64,000 nucleotides of DNA from Bimastos eiseni. Lineage: Eukaryota > Annelida > Clitellata > Crassiclitellata > Lumbricidae. The position numbers were made by a program, and so were the translations under genes. Every line of letters begins with the position of its first letter. The stretch's first letter is position 1. Below are positions 36,501-49,800 of this stretch, piece by piece. Below the pieces are notes generated by a model that worked only from the letters and a program-made list of their open reading frames with translations, was not told where the DNA came from and did no database searches. The stretch lies in contig OY365806.1 of the NCBI GenBank assembly GCA_959347315.1, positions 54,465,116-54,529,115 of the forward strand, written 5' to 3'.

Positions 36501-39500
36501 CATGTTCACTCATTTGTCATGCTCTGTTTGCTCATTCTCTGTTGACCACCGCCCAACCATTCATCTGACCTGTTCTCAGCCTCATCTGTATTGCATTAGG
36601 AAGAAGCAGGTCGAGTCTTCTGGATGACTTATAACTGTTTGTGAAGAGTGGCAATGGCAACACTGAGTCTGAAGCTTACTTAGATGAACTCTTTCCAGTA
36701 TCAACAGATGTTAAAACACAGTGACAGTTTGAAACAAAGCTCTTTTTCAGTGGTAAGCTAATCAGTTATGAGATCAAATATCATGAAGGAAACAAATGCA
36801 GAAGAATCTTAGAAATCCTATTGAACTGATAGATTGAATAATAAATAGATTAAGTACATGTTAACCCCTTAACAACAAATACCAAATACCTGAATATCAG
36901 TAACTTGCAGAAGTCGAGCTTTTAGGTCACGAATTTCAAGGTGTGCCTCATTGAGTTCAGTCTTATACTTATCAACCAATTTCAAGAGCTTTCGGTTTTT
37001 GGCAAATTCCTCTTTCTCTAAATCAGGTTGTGATAAGAGTTTCTCCTCAAACATAGCAAGCTTCTGCTGACACATTTCAAGATGAGTCTCCTAAAAGAAC
37101 AAGAACGAATTAACATAATAATTAACCACTGAAAATGTCTGGTCTTGCAGCAAGATCTATATTAAGTTTACTTTACATGAGAAACAGCTAAAAATCTTTA
37201 ATGGAGTAATGTAAATTTATGTATAGTTATTGTTCATTCATTACATTAAAATTTAGCACACTAGTAATGCTTGAAAAGGTGACTGCTCATTGTCTGAGCA
37301 ATTTTTACTGATTGATTATTAATACTCTGCACTTAAGAATTTCACTATTGACGAAGAAGCATCAATTGTGAGTGAATGTCTTGCTCAGGTTCATAGACAG
37401 CAACTGTCTCAGAGAAGACCTGTACTCGAGGATTCCCAGCAACCAATCGCTTTATGTGTCCACATTTTTTCTTCATATTTAACTTTGACATCATTTTGGC
37501 TGGCACACAGCTTTATGTGAGGCACTTAAAAGGTGCAATATCTAGTAAGCGTTTATTTATATATAAATATATACTGTGTCCTGGGGAAAAAAGACCCCTT
37601 ATGGTAATACAAAAAGAATTAGCAAATGTTCATCAATTTTTCAAATCCTAAAATCGTTGTAATCCTGACATAATTATAACAAATTTAATTTATTAGGCCC
37701 ATTTAGGTCCCATTTAGAAACGTTCGTCATAGTAATGTCTTTAAATAACTTTTTTTTATAAATAAAACTATTAGAAAGTTCAACTGATTACTGATGCTGC
37801 ACATAGCCGTCCTGAAGCCTGTGCTGAGGCAGACACTATGAGCACACCTTATAGCCCAGTATTATTTAAATATAAAAAATAATATCAAACTAACATTATG
37901 ATTGATAAATAACACCAACAACTAATATCTAGATTTGTTAGATTATTTGTGCCATATCTAATACTTGAATTTTTATACAAATAACATAATCTTTATATGA
38001 CAATAGGGACTTCTATATTTTAACCTTTTAGCTAATTATGTCAGGTCTAAGATGGTTCTGGAAATACAAAATTTATGGATATTTACTAGTCATTTTCGCA
38101 ATACCCAAATTGATCAGTTTTTTTAGACAGTGTAAAATCGGCATTGAAAAGTTTGTACTACACTGCACTAAGTGACAAACTAGACTGTTAGTTTAGAACT
38201 TTAGTCTGTCTGTAGGCCCTACCACAAATAATAAAAAAATCACCACACTTTAGTGAAAAATCATTGTAAAATTTACTTTTTAAGTCAATGAAATCGTAAA
38301 AATAGTGTCTAGCCTTAGAACTGTTGTAGTAAAAAGTATTATGAATGAAACACAGATTACACATATCTCAGTATGTTTCCAGCCATCCTATGCAGGTTAG
38401 GCGATGAATTACAAATATGTGTCATCACAAATATGTGTCATAAAAATATTCGATAAAAATAGACCCAAAGCTCTTTTCAAGCTGGTTTCTGACAGGGATG
38501 TGGTCTCGAGACCGCGGTCTTGGTCTCGAGACACTCTCGAGACCGGAAAACTGCGGTCTTGGTCTCAAATGCATCGGTCTTGGTCTCGGACTATCGGTCT
38601 TGGTCTTGGTATCGACTGCATCGGTCTTGGTCTTAAAGGAACGGTCTTGGGATTGGTCTTCGTCTTAGGTTAGCGTTCTTGGTCATTTGCTGTATCAGAG
38701 AAATTTCTTTATTATTTGTAGGTTATTTTCGATTATTAGAGACACCGGATGTTTATGATGTGCTGAGCATCTATATATATACATGTTACTATGGGCAAAA
38801 AATGCATTTGCAATGGAACCAGTCATTTCAAAATTTGCTTTCACAAATGTCAAGGTTTTGGAACAATCTAATAATCATGTAGTCGGGCCAGGTCGGCCAC
38901 GTGTAGTCACTGTTAACCTACAATTCCGAGTACAAGTAGGCCTATACCATTCAAACGGAACGTTAATCTACTTATCAGATGTCTTATTTAGAACATATCA
39001 TGTACTGTAAGTAATTTATAGCGTGATATAAATCAGGCCGAAGCCAAGAGCTGAACCCGCAAAAGTTCAGACTTGCTGGTAAAACTGTTTTCTGGCCCAT
39101 TGTTAAGATTAGTATTCTTCAGCAATAAAATTAATGTTTTAAGCATTTTATTCCATTTTAGCATCTTTATAAATAGAATTGTTTATAAAAAAAGAGTATC
39201 GGTCTTGGTCTTGGTCTCGGACCCTCGGTCTTGGTCTCGGACCCTCGGTCTTGGTCTCGGACCACCCGGTCTTGGTCTCAGACCACCTCGTCTGGTCTTG
39301 GACCACCAGGTCTTAGTCTTGGACCTCTCGATCTTGGTCTCGGTCTGCGAGCAGAGGAACGAAGGGAAGCCCAGTGCTGAATAGAAGGGACCCTAGTGTA
39401 GAGGGCATGGAAGGTAGGTGGGGGCAGACCCAAGGAGACAGTTACACATCAACGCAAGGATCTTGAAATGAATGCTTTGAAGTGCTGGGAGCCAGTGAAG

Positions 39501-40864
39501 GGATTCATGAATGAAGGAAGAGATGTGACAAAATGTTTGGAATTTTTCTGATTAGTCAGGCAGTCGCATTCAGGATGGACTGGAACAGATCGGAGCGAGC
39601 ACACAGCATGCAACGAGAACGACTGTCTAATAGAGCAGATCTTGCGCAGGTGATAGAAGCAGGAGCAGGAAAGGGCATTCATGTGGCCAGATAGGGAAAT
39701 GGTAGGGTCTAGAAGGAGGCCCAGATCTCAAACAGATAGGAAAAAGGAGAAGTTGGGGAAAGTCTGACGGAGGAACTCCAAGTCGATCCTGCTAGCTGGA
39801 CTCAGCCACCAAACCAGATGTGACAGATATGTTAGAAAGAGCTGGTTATACTCTGAACCTGATGATAATAATATTATAACAAATGAGGAGCAACTGTTTT
39901 GCAGAACCTGAAACTCAAACATTCGAGCAAATTCAAAAAAATAACTGATCTAGAGTAACATATGCAGCCTTTAAATCAAGACATATTGGAACAAGTGCCT
40001 TGCAAGAATCCACTGATCTAAATTAAAATTTATTGCTATTGCAGTTGAATTGTGCTAACCCTGTCTTGACTGATACGGCAGCCATCTCTAAGATTAGATT
40101 CCGTTGATATGGAATTCTCTGCTCTTCTCAGTCTATCCTCCATCTCTATCAGGTCAGCTTCTGTCTTGCACTCGCTTGATCGGTTGAGCTCATATTGTGT
40201 CTCCACCCAGTCTTGGTCTCAGACCACCTCGTCTTGGTCTTGATCTCGGACCACCTGGTCTTGATCTTGGACCTCTCGGTCTTGGTCTGGAGGGTTTGGT
40301 CTCGTGCCAAACACTGTTTTCTGATGAAGATTTGGATCAATTTCTGTATTGTGTCACACACACATGTATATACATCGTGGTTCTCGCGCACGTCTTCGTT
40401 ACTGCTCGAGTTGATCATTGTTGTTCCTTATTTGCTGGCCTTGCACTTGAGGTTCTGGGACGGTTGGATCAGGTTTTGCGCTCGGCTTATTGGGTTTCCT
40501 AAATTCTCCTCTCTTTCTTCTTCTCTGTGTGATGTTTTGCACTGGCTGCCAGTACAACAGCTCTTGTTTCATGTTGCATTCTTGGTTGTGCTCCATCTTA
40601 CTTGTGTGTTCCTTGCCACCCAGTATCTGACGTTACAGCGTGTCTGGTGCTTCGCTCTGCAATGAGGGGTGTCTAGCTCCACGTGTTTGCCTGGTTATTA
40701 GGCAGCACCGTGCTTTTTCGATTGTAGACCCTTCAATTTGGAACAACTTGAGCTCCGCTCTTTGCTTGTGGCCCAACCATCAGGTTTTCACAAGTTGCCA
40801 AGGTCTTTCCTTTAGTCATGGCTGTGGAGGGGGGGCGCTATATAAATGCTCAGAATGAATATTT

Positions 40865-40896
<32 letters not shown>

Positions 40897-43800
40897 AATA
40901 TATATATTACACTAAACTGTGTTGTGTCACCAGCCAGAGTTTTGAGGTGTCTCAATCATTGAGCTACATTCAATATGGAGTTATAGCCAAAATTCATAAA
41001 AATTGCAACTTTCATTAAAAATATGCTTTTTATGCAACAATCAAAATACTATACTACATTTGCAAATATACTATTAAACTAGTTTTAGTCTTCAAAATAA
41101 TTGCATCAGGAAAGAAAAGGTCAACCTATTAAAGCATCTTCTGACTTTATGTCATCTTGTATTTTAAAAGAGAATTAAGTTTCAAACCTTGCACTCAAGT
41201 TGTTCCTTTAAACTTTTGACTTTGCGTTGCAGGTTGTATATGTGAACTTTTCTGTCATTGTCAATGGCACATGATGCAATCTGCTCTGCTCTGATGACAA
41301 TGGCGTCCACAACACTCTCCAGCGCCATGTCAACTGCAAACGGAGCCATATTCAGGGCTTGAGCCACTCTCTCTAGCAATCGGATGAGCTAGATGAATAG
41401 AAGAACAAAGCCAGTCTCACATCCACAAATTCTAATAGCACAGCAGATTCTCATTGGCAATGAGCACAATTAGAATCTACTGAAAATTTCTACAATATTA
41501 ATGTAAATTGTATAACTAATCACAATATATGCTGTTTCATTTAAAAAAGCAAAATTAATGGTAAAGTTATAGCTGCTTCATCCTGCAAAAATGACTACAA
41601 TGCCACAAAAGAGCTGTACCGATATCACTTTTTGCCGATTATGCCGATACCGATTATTGCCGATTATTCATTTGCCGATGCCCGATTACTTAGCAGATTA
41701 TTTAGCAGATTATTTGCCGATTATTTCTTTGTGTTTCCCAAGACGTCCGGTTCCAAAAGATAGACCTCCTGCTACTGCCTATTGTTGTGATACAAGCAAA
41801 CACTTCCCCATAGGAGACATATGCATGTGGTTGGGGACTAATCCTAGGTAGGCAATACAGATTAGACACACCGTCCGCCGTCGAACTGTGCCCAGGGTAA
41901 TTAAAGGCCAGGGCACGGCTGTCCTATTCACAGCCACCCATCTAGTCTCAGCCTCTCAGGCGACTGACATGTGTCAGGGAGATCTGATTAGGCATGCCTC
42001 CACGATGTACATTCATTGGTTTCTCTGTTGGATTGGCCAGCCATTCCTAGGCCCTTAAGCAGGCACTATGACTCACTCTTCACAAGACCTATGTTGACAC
42101 GTTCTCACGGTCTATACTAGCACTCTGGGTGGTCTCACCACTGGTCTGAAGAAGCCATTGGCTCTTTGACACGAAACGGGAACGGAACGAAATACCGTCC
42201 TTCGCAGACTCTGATGTTGCTGTCATCATTTTGCTTTTTTAGACTGAAATAAATATTATTAAATTAAAAAAATAATTTTTAATATCGGCGCCGATCATCT
42301 TGCCGATATCCGATATGCCTATATCTCTATAATCGGCCCGAGTAATTGGCCGGCCGATTAATCGGTACAGCTCTAGCCACAATGCCATTACATTCCGACG
42401 AACCTTTCAAAATGGTCTCTGTAATGACTAGACTAGGTCTGATTTTGCCTGCAAATATCAGACCTCATCAATTATCATATAGCTTAACTTAATTTCTCAG
42501 ACAGCATAGTACTTTGATTCACGTAAAAGAAATAATAACATAAAACTCTATAATGACGAATGTGTACTAAAATTGATTGGGAAACAAATTCAACGGGTCA
42601 TTAAGGTATTAAGTAACAAGAGCAAATTTAAAAGCAAAAAATTTTACTCATTTCAAAGGGTTCTTCAAAGTTCAAAGTCTTGATACACATAAATTATTTA
42701 GATGCAATAACTCATGTGCAATTTCAGGATTTGGCTTAACCTGCATTTGTTAAATTTATGGCCAGCAACAAGGTTGACTTGGCATTGCTGGTATAAGATG
42801 CAGGCGAAGCGCCTGGATACGGCTGTGGCAGAACGCATGCGGGGAACCAACAGCAATTTGCTAGCAGAGGAACGAAGGGAAGCCCAGTGCTGAATAGAAG
42901 GGACCCTAGTGTAGAGGGCATGGAAGGTAGGTGGGGCAGACCCAAGGAGACAGTTACACATCAACGCAAGGATCTTGAAATGAATGCTTTGAAGTGCTGG
43001 GAGCCAGTGAAGGGATTCATGAATGAAGGAAGAGATGTGACAAAATGTTTGGAATTTTTCTGATTAGTCAGGCAGTCGCATTCAGGATGGACTGGAACAG
43101 ATCGGAGCGAGCACACAGCATGCAACGAGAACGACTGTCTAATAGAGCAGATCTTGCGCAGGTGATAGAAGCAGGAGCAGGAAAGGGCATTCATGTGGCC
43201 AGATAGGGAAATGGTAGGGTCTAGAAGGAGGCCCAGATCTCAAACAGATAGGAAAAAGGAGAAGTTGGGGAAAGTCTGACGGAGGAACTCCAAGTCGATC
43301 CTGCTAGCTGGACTCAGCCACCAAACCAGATGTGACAGATATGTTAGAAAGAGCTGGTTATACTCTGAACCTGATGATAATAATATTATAACAAATGAGG
43401 AGCAACTGTTTTGCAGAACCTGAAACTCAAACATTCGAGCAAATTCAAAAAAATAACTGATCTAGAGTAACATATGCAGCCTTTAAATCAAGACATATTG
43501 GAACAAGTGCCTTGCAAGAATCCACTGATCTAAATTAAAATTTATTGCTATTGCAGTTGAATTGTGCTAACCCTGTCTTGACTGATACGGCAGCCATCTC
43601 TAAGATTAGATTCCGTTGATATGGAATTCTCTGCTCTTCTCAGTCTATCCTCCATCTCTATCAGGTCAGCTTCTGCTCGCTTTGTCTTGCACTCGCTCGA
43701 TCGGTTGAGCTCATATTGTGTCTCCAGCTGAGCAGCTGTGCTGGAAAATTTGTTTTCCAGCGATTCAATTTGCTTAAAATGAGAAAAAAAATGTTTAATG

Positions 43801-46800
43801 TTTGCATATATATAGATATATATACACATTTTCAGATACAAAACAAAAGACAAAATTAAAAAATATAATTCCAGCGATTAACTTAATAATACATTTCTGG
43901 GTATACCACATTAGACATATTAAAAGGTAAAATTTTAAAAAAGTATATGATGTTACAGAACAATACTAACTGTTAAAAGAACACCAAATATTTTACAGAG
44001 TTTTCAAGAAATATGAGTCACATGGTCCTTATCAGTGGGACTCAGATCAATATATGCAAAAAAACTCATATGACGCAGTGTTCATGAACTCCATTTGGTT
44101 TCTTATGTTAATCACTGCATGGGTTGGTTGAGTTGACTACTGTGACCCATTTGTTCTTCAATCATCATTTAAACTTGGTCAGAATTGTTGGCTGGAGTAA
44201 GCAAAGAGCCAGTGGAGAAGAATCAGCATGGTCAGGTAAGCTAGGAGGAAGAATCACAAGTGAAGCTGAATCTGAGATCCCAGGATAGATCCTATTGGCA
44301 AGGCATGTGTCATACAAAGGGCATGGCGATATACATAATCTGTGATTATAAAAGATCTTATTCGCTGATGATCATAGCAGCATCAGAGGCAAAGAGCCTT
44401 CAGAGATGTAGATTTTGCATCTAAATAGGAGGAGGTGAGCAGGTAAGATGGATGTGTTGCTTGCACAGTAGTGGCAGTAGTGCATCTTGGCCCAAACCGA
44501 GGGCTGTGTGTGTCAGAAGTGTAGGATATGAGGCAACATCTGGTTGTCACAGGTGATCTTCACTGTTAATGGTAATTAGTGAAATGAGTTTCATACCAAT
44601 TCTAATTCATCAGTTTGCTAAAAACGTCAAATAATAGAAGCAATTTTCACTTGCCCACTCAAGCAATCGTACAATCCATCAAACATATGAATCCATATTA
44701 TGTCTTGTTGTTTGTCTGTTCAGTTAATAAGGTAAAACTCAAAAGAATGACAACAGAATGCAGAGGACATAACAGTGTTACATAACCATAGTCAACATGA
44801 CTACACCATGGTGCAAGACAAATGACACTGAAAAGCCATTTACTAGGGCTGCTGATTAATCGCAGTTAACGCTCACAATTAAAGCGTTCATTTCTTGACG
44901 TTTAACGCGATTAAATTTTTTTAATCGCGATTAAAAGCTGCCTTGGATGGGTGGTTAATAGTTATTAGCTGACAAACAACATATTATCTCTAACGCGTTA
45001 GGTACGGCTGAGGTCTGAAGTCATTGGGTGGGATTGGGCATAATTAACCGGTTGTGAATTTTCATCAGACTCCGAAGATGAACCCCTACAAAAAATCTGC
45101 TGTAACAGCACTGCTGCATTACTGAGACGAACCTCAGATGGACATAGATTGTTGATATTTGGAGTGGTTGAAAACAGACAATGTGGCACACAAGACACCA
45201 GCAAGGTTAGCACGGATACATAGGCCTATCTCGATTCACCAGCAACTACCGTCCCATGCGAGAGACTGTCTTATGCTGTTGGAGATTCTTATTAATAAGA
45301 AACTTTTCTAATTCTGACATGACAATGTAAATAACTTAGTTTGTCTTAACAACTGGTTAAAACATGACTTTTGAGAAAACTGTTCATCGAAGCATTTAGC
45401 TTTACATCAACCAGGTTAGTGTGGTTAGAACGAGTCCAAACCGGGGCCGTAGTACTTCGCGGTTGAGTAGCACATCGCCCAGGGCTGCAGTGTGAAGGAT
45501 GGTGGCATGAGCACCCCAGTTGGAGTCGGCCAGTTTGCCCAATATTTTGTTTACATCTGCTGGTCAGAGTGACATAATGCTATTTAAAGCAGGTTATTTG
45601 AACAAAGCAGATGATTGGCAAGCGATGATCTGTATCTTCCAAAAGACATTGTGATACAAATATTGTTTCATGATATCTTATGTGCAAAACATGCTTAGTG
45701 GCTTTTAACATAAAAGAAAGCAATAGCAATGTTTGTGTTTATAATGAATTCTTCTCAGCTTACAGCATTTTTGTCCCTGAGACCGAGAACTAGGTTCTGG
45801 ATGCGCTCGCGAATGGTTTCTTCGTATGGTTCAACGATGACATAGCCATCAGAGAGAAGCTGAGCGAGGCACTCCTTAAACGCCTTGTGCTGTCCTTCTA
45901 TGCTCTGATTGATCAGAGCCCTGTCAACATCATGATGCACTTGCTGTCTCTGTTCTTCCAACTCGTTTCTCATGCTCGACCATGCACGCTGGCTCGCTTC
46001 AAGGCGCTCTTTTAGAACGTAGACTTCCTTTAGCAGATCCTCGTGTCTTGATATCGCAGTGTCTCTTTCCTGCAAACAACCAGCAGTGTCGATCAGCAGT
46101 GAAGTAGAAGTTATGTACTTAATTGTACTTTAGTAAATGTTGTCTATTATGTTGTTGTTGAGCATTTGGAGTTTGGTTCAGTTAAGTCATAATTGTCGGT
46201 GTAGAGTTTCATTAGCAAACCTGGTAACTGCAATTTACACATCTGAGAATATACTTGGAGAATATATATTTGGAGCAAAGCACAGCCTTCACTTAACCTT
46301 TAAACCTCCCTACTTTTCAGATTAACCACTACGCTCTATCTTAGACAATGCATATCACTTATTGGTGTGATTCCATAGGCTGGTGGCATTTCTAGTAACA
46401 TAGGCAATAAGCTGCAATGGCTGCACATGCAAACATACAATTCTGCAAATTTTACACCAGACTAAGAAGCCACTAAACGACAGAACAAGACACAACACGA
46501 TCGATGTTGCCACAGAGAACCACAATTAGCAGTACAATTAGCATTGACTAAAAAATTAAAACACATAAAATTAATAACAAAAAAGCTGGCATTACCACAA
46601 TGAGGTTTTCCATGTCAAGTGTACATTTTGATATGGACTTTTGTTCTCTCTCTGCCTCACACATCAGCCTCATAATTGTTTCTCGGTTTGTCTGCTGTTC
46701 GAATTCAGCCTGGCCAACATAATCCTTCAATGTGGCTAATTTTCCCTTAAGCATTGCATTTTCCTGTGTCATCTCTTCTGCCTACAAATAAAAACATGCT

Positions 46801-49800
46801 TAGGTCATTTATAGTAAATAATCGCTTCTTCTGTTGCCACAAGATCCACTTCTAAGGAACTGCTCAATTGATCCGGATGTTCGAGAGGTCATCTACTCTC
46901 TATAGGACTCCACTGCAGGCTTTTTTTTAGAATAGACCTTGCATTGAAATGTTGTTGGCTAAGAAACATTGGAGTCTTTTTGTATTTACACTTTGGGTGT
47001 AGACAGTCAATTACATTATTAGTCTTTGCAGTTCAACCCAACGGTCATGGAGATCAAAATACTTGATCTCAATATTTTGACATAAAGACCCATGGCACAT
47101 CTAAATGGGGCTGCAATCTTTTTAATGGGCTGGCCAGATCTGCAGGATAGAGAGCCTACCCTGGACCTAGTTATTTGATTAGAAAAGTGACTTCATTACC
47201 TGCCAAAGGTCCCAACTATACACTTGATCGTAATCATAATCTCCAAACTTCTAAAGTCCCACTCTAAAGCAAGTGCAGGGCGCCAGCCTATTATAATGAT
47301 CTTTGTTTAATTTCAAACTGACAAGCTGCAGTATGATTACAAGAACAGTATGAGCGAATGATGACGAGTTATTACAGAAGTTGAATTTAACCGTCAGCAG
47401 CCACGCAGGGCTATACGTCTCATCTCGGTTCCTCAAGCGCTGCATCCCAGTGTGTTCACCACTACTCTACGGCCTCTGAGTGCTGCACCAACTCAGAGGG
47501 GTTGTCAAAAAGGGTAATCCAGAGGAGGTCAAGGTCCAATTTCCAAGGAGGCAGAGTACTTAAGGTGGGTGTTATATAGGGTGAGAGTTGGGATACGGAG
47601 GATTGGATGGGTCAGAGTATAAGTTCTTGAAGAGATGATGCTTCAATTTTGAATGTAATCCTCTGGAGTACTACATAGAGGAGCCTGAGGCAGACGATGG
47701 TGGGTGATTTGCAGTAAAAAAACACAAAAAGAAATTTGTGGAATTCAGAGTGAAGATCGTTCCAGAGACATGGTGCAGTGTGGGGTATAGCTCAGTTGGA
47801 GAACTTGAGATAGGCAGTGACCGGAGGTCAAGAAAGACTGAGACAGGAGGAGGATCGGATAGAACGAATTGGCTGTATGATGAAGATTTTGTAAAGATAT
47901 GTGGGCTGGGAGTATTGTATGGAGTTGATGGGACATGCCTCAACACACACACACATACATGGACATCAAACTCTGACAAAGATGACTGGCTCCACGGAAC
48001 TTCAAATCCACACCTATGTCACCATAGAAACCAACATCTATGACACCATGGACTAATACTTTGTCAGAGCAGAGCTAACTTCAAATTACCCACATTCTGT
48101 TCATTGCAGCAACTTCCCCATCTCCCACAGAATTTGCATAATTTTAAACTTCCCATAATTGAGATGAGATCTCTCAATGAAATCTTCCCCTGTTTCTTAG
48201 ATGGAGCATTTGCTCCAAAGTTTATATGGCACAGAAGCCCATGGCCACAACTGTGGACTAACGCTAGCACAAACAATTCTCCAAAACAATTAATCACAGT
48301 TGTTTTGTAGCAGTTCCAATCAATCTACCAGCCACAACACCATATTCAACAACCATACAACTGAAATACACTCAAACATATACTTATCCAACAACACTAC
48401 TAAAGAGTCCAATCAAAAAAAATTTAGACACATACAAAGTTATTTACAGTATGAAATATCCTGATTTCGATGTTACTTTTCATGGCTGATATCTACATCT
48501 AAGTGGATTACCATGTTTTCTATCAGCGTTCCCAAAATTAATCTTTTTAAATTAATGCAACAAGAAAGGCATCCTGACAACAGGTCCTTTCTAGAGTTCA
48601 GCATCTTTCACTCATAATCTGAAGAACTCTGATAATTGACTCAACCAGTAAACTCCAGCTAGGAACTTTAGACATATAGAATCAAAGTTCAAAATTCTAT
48701 TTTCAATAAGACACAAATAAACCATAGTTGATAACTTTCCACCCCACCGTCTGCGGTCTTGTATATTTCTTAATAAACAATCCTCCTCCTCAAATACAGA
48801 ACAATTGCCAAAATCTAGTGATGCAGAAGTGACCTGAGATATTTGAATTTGGTTCAAAGATAAGGAAATTAAATCATTTAGAGTCTAAAAAGTCTTCATT
48901 GAATCTGAGCTGTTTTAAATACACCATTTCATGTGTTTTATTACTCTTATTAGTTATTCTTAAACTGAATTTTTTCTGTAGACTCACCTTGCGAATAATT
49001 TCATCAGTTGACAGAGGATCAGAGGTGATAGTGTACTCCACAAACAGCAGACGACACAGTTCAGTCGTAAGATTACTTAAATTTCTCTCAGCAACCGCAC
49101 GATCTTGTTCAGCATTTTCCCGCTCTTCTAAATGTGTTCTGCAAAAATATTTCACAAAATCTACACAAACACTTGTAAATCATCATGGCTCCTCTATGCT
49201 GTCCCCTCAGCTTGAATTTCCCTTGGATTACAACCTGAAAAAAGTGATAGGAAACCTGGATCTGCAGATGCTCATGTGACTCAATGCAGCCTGACACTGA
49301 ATAATGGGAACATTTTCTCAAACTAAGTGAAACTTATAAAACGATTCTCGATGTTTTAAAATGGATGGTGGATTAACTTATTCACAGGAAGGGAGGGATC
49401 AGTCATTAAGATTTTTGAAGTGTAGAACAAAAGAAAGATCGTATGTTAATCATGATATAACCACATTGCTCAGTCTCAAATCTACTTTTCAAACTCATCA
49501 TTGCAGTCTAAAATATCTGAAACAAGAAAGTACAAATTTCAAACAAATGACGAAGCACACGAGTATAGTTAGGTTGCAGGGTATGGATGCAAACTCCCAG
49601 GGGATGGACCAAACTCGTAAGTTTATTTAGTAGAATAATGGAACATTGAGGAGAAAATTCTGAAAATGTGTGCTAAATCGTTAGTCATTGGGGTTTAAGC
49701 AATGATACTCCTTGTTTTCACAGTCAATAATATCAGCATTTAAGATTAAAGTTAGGTGTGGATACAGTTTACAACAATTATTGTCTGTATAATTATTATG

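Noticed and set aside
38404..38673. 89-codon frame rich in SWSR/GLGL repeats, and similar frames at 39073 and 40197
   Set aside because: They are translations of the GGTCTTGGTCTC array in three frames.
48899..49279. 126-codon + strand open frame
   Set aside because: It is the antisense shadow of CCDC170 exon 6 and its flanking intron.
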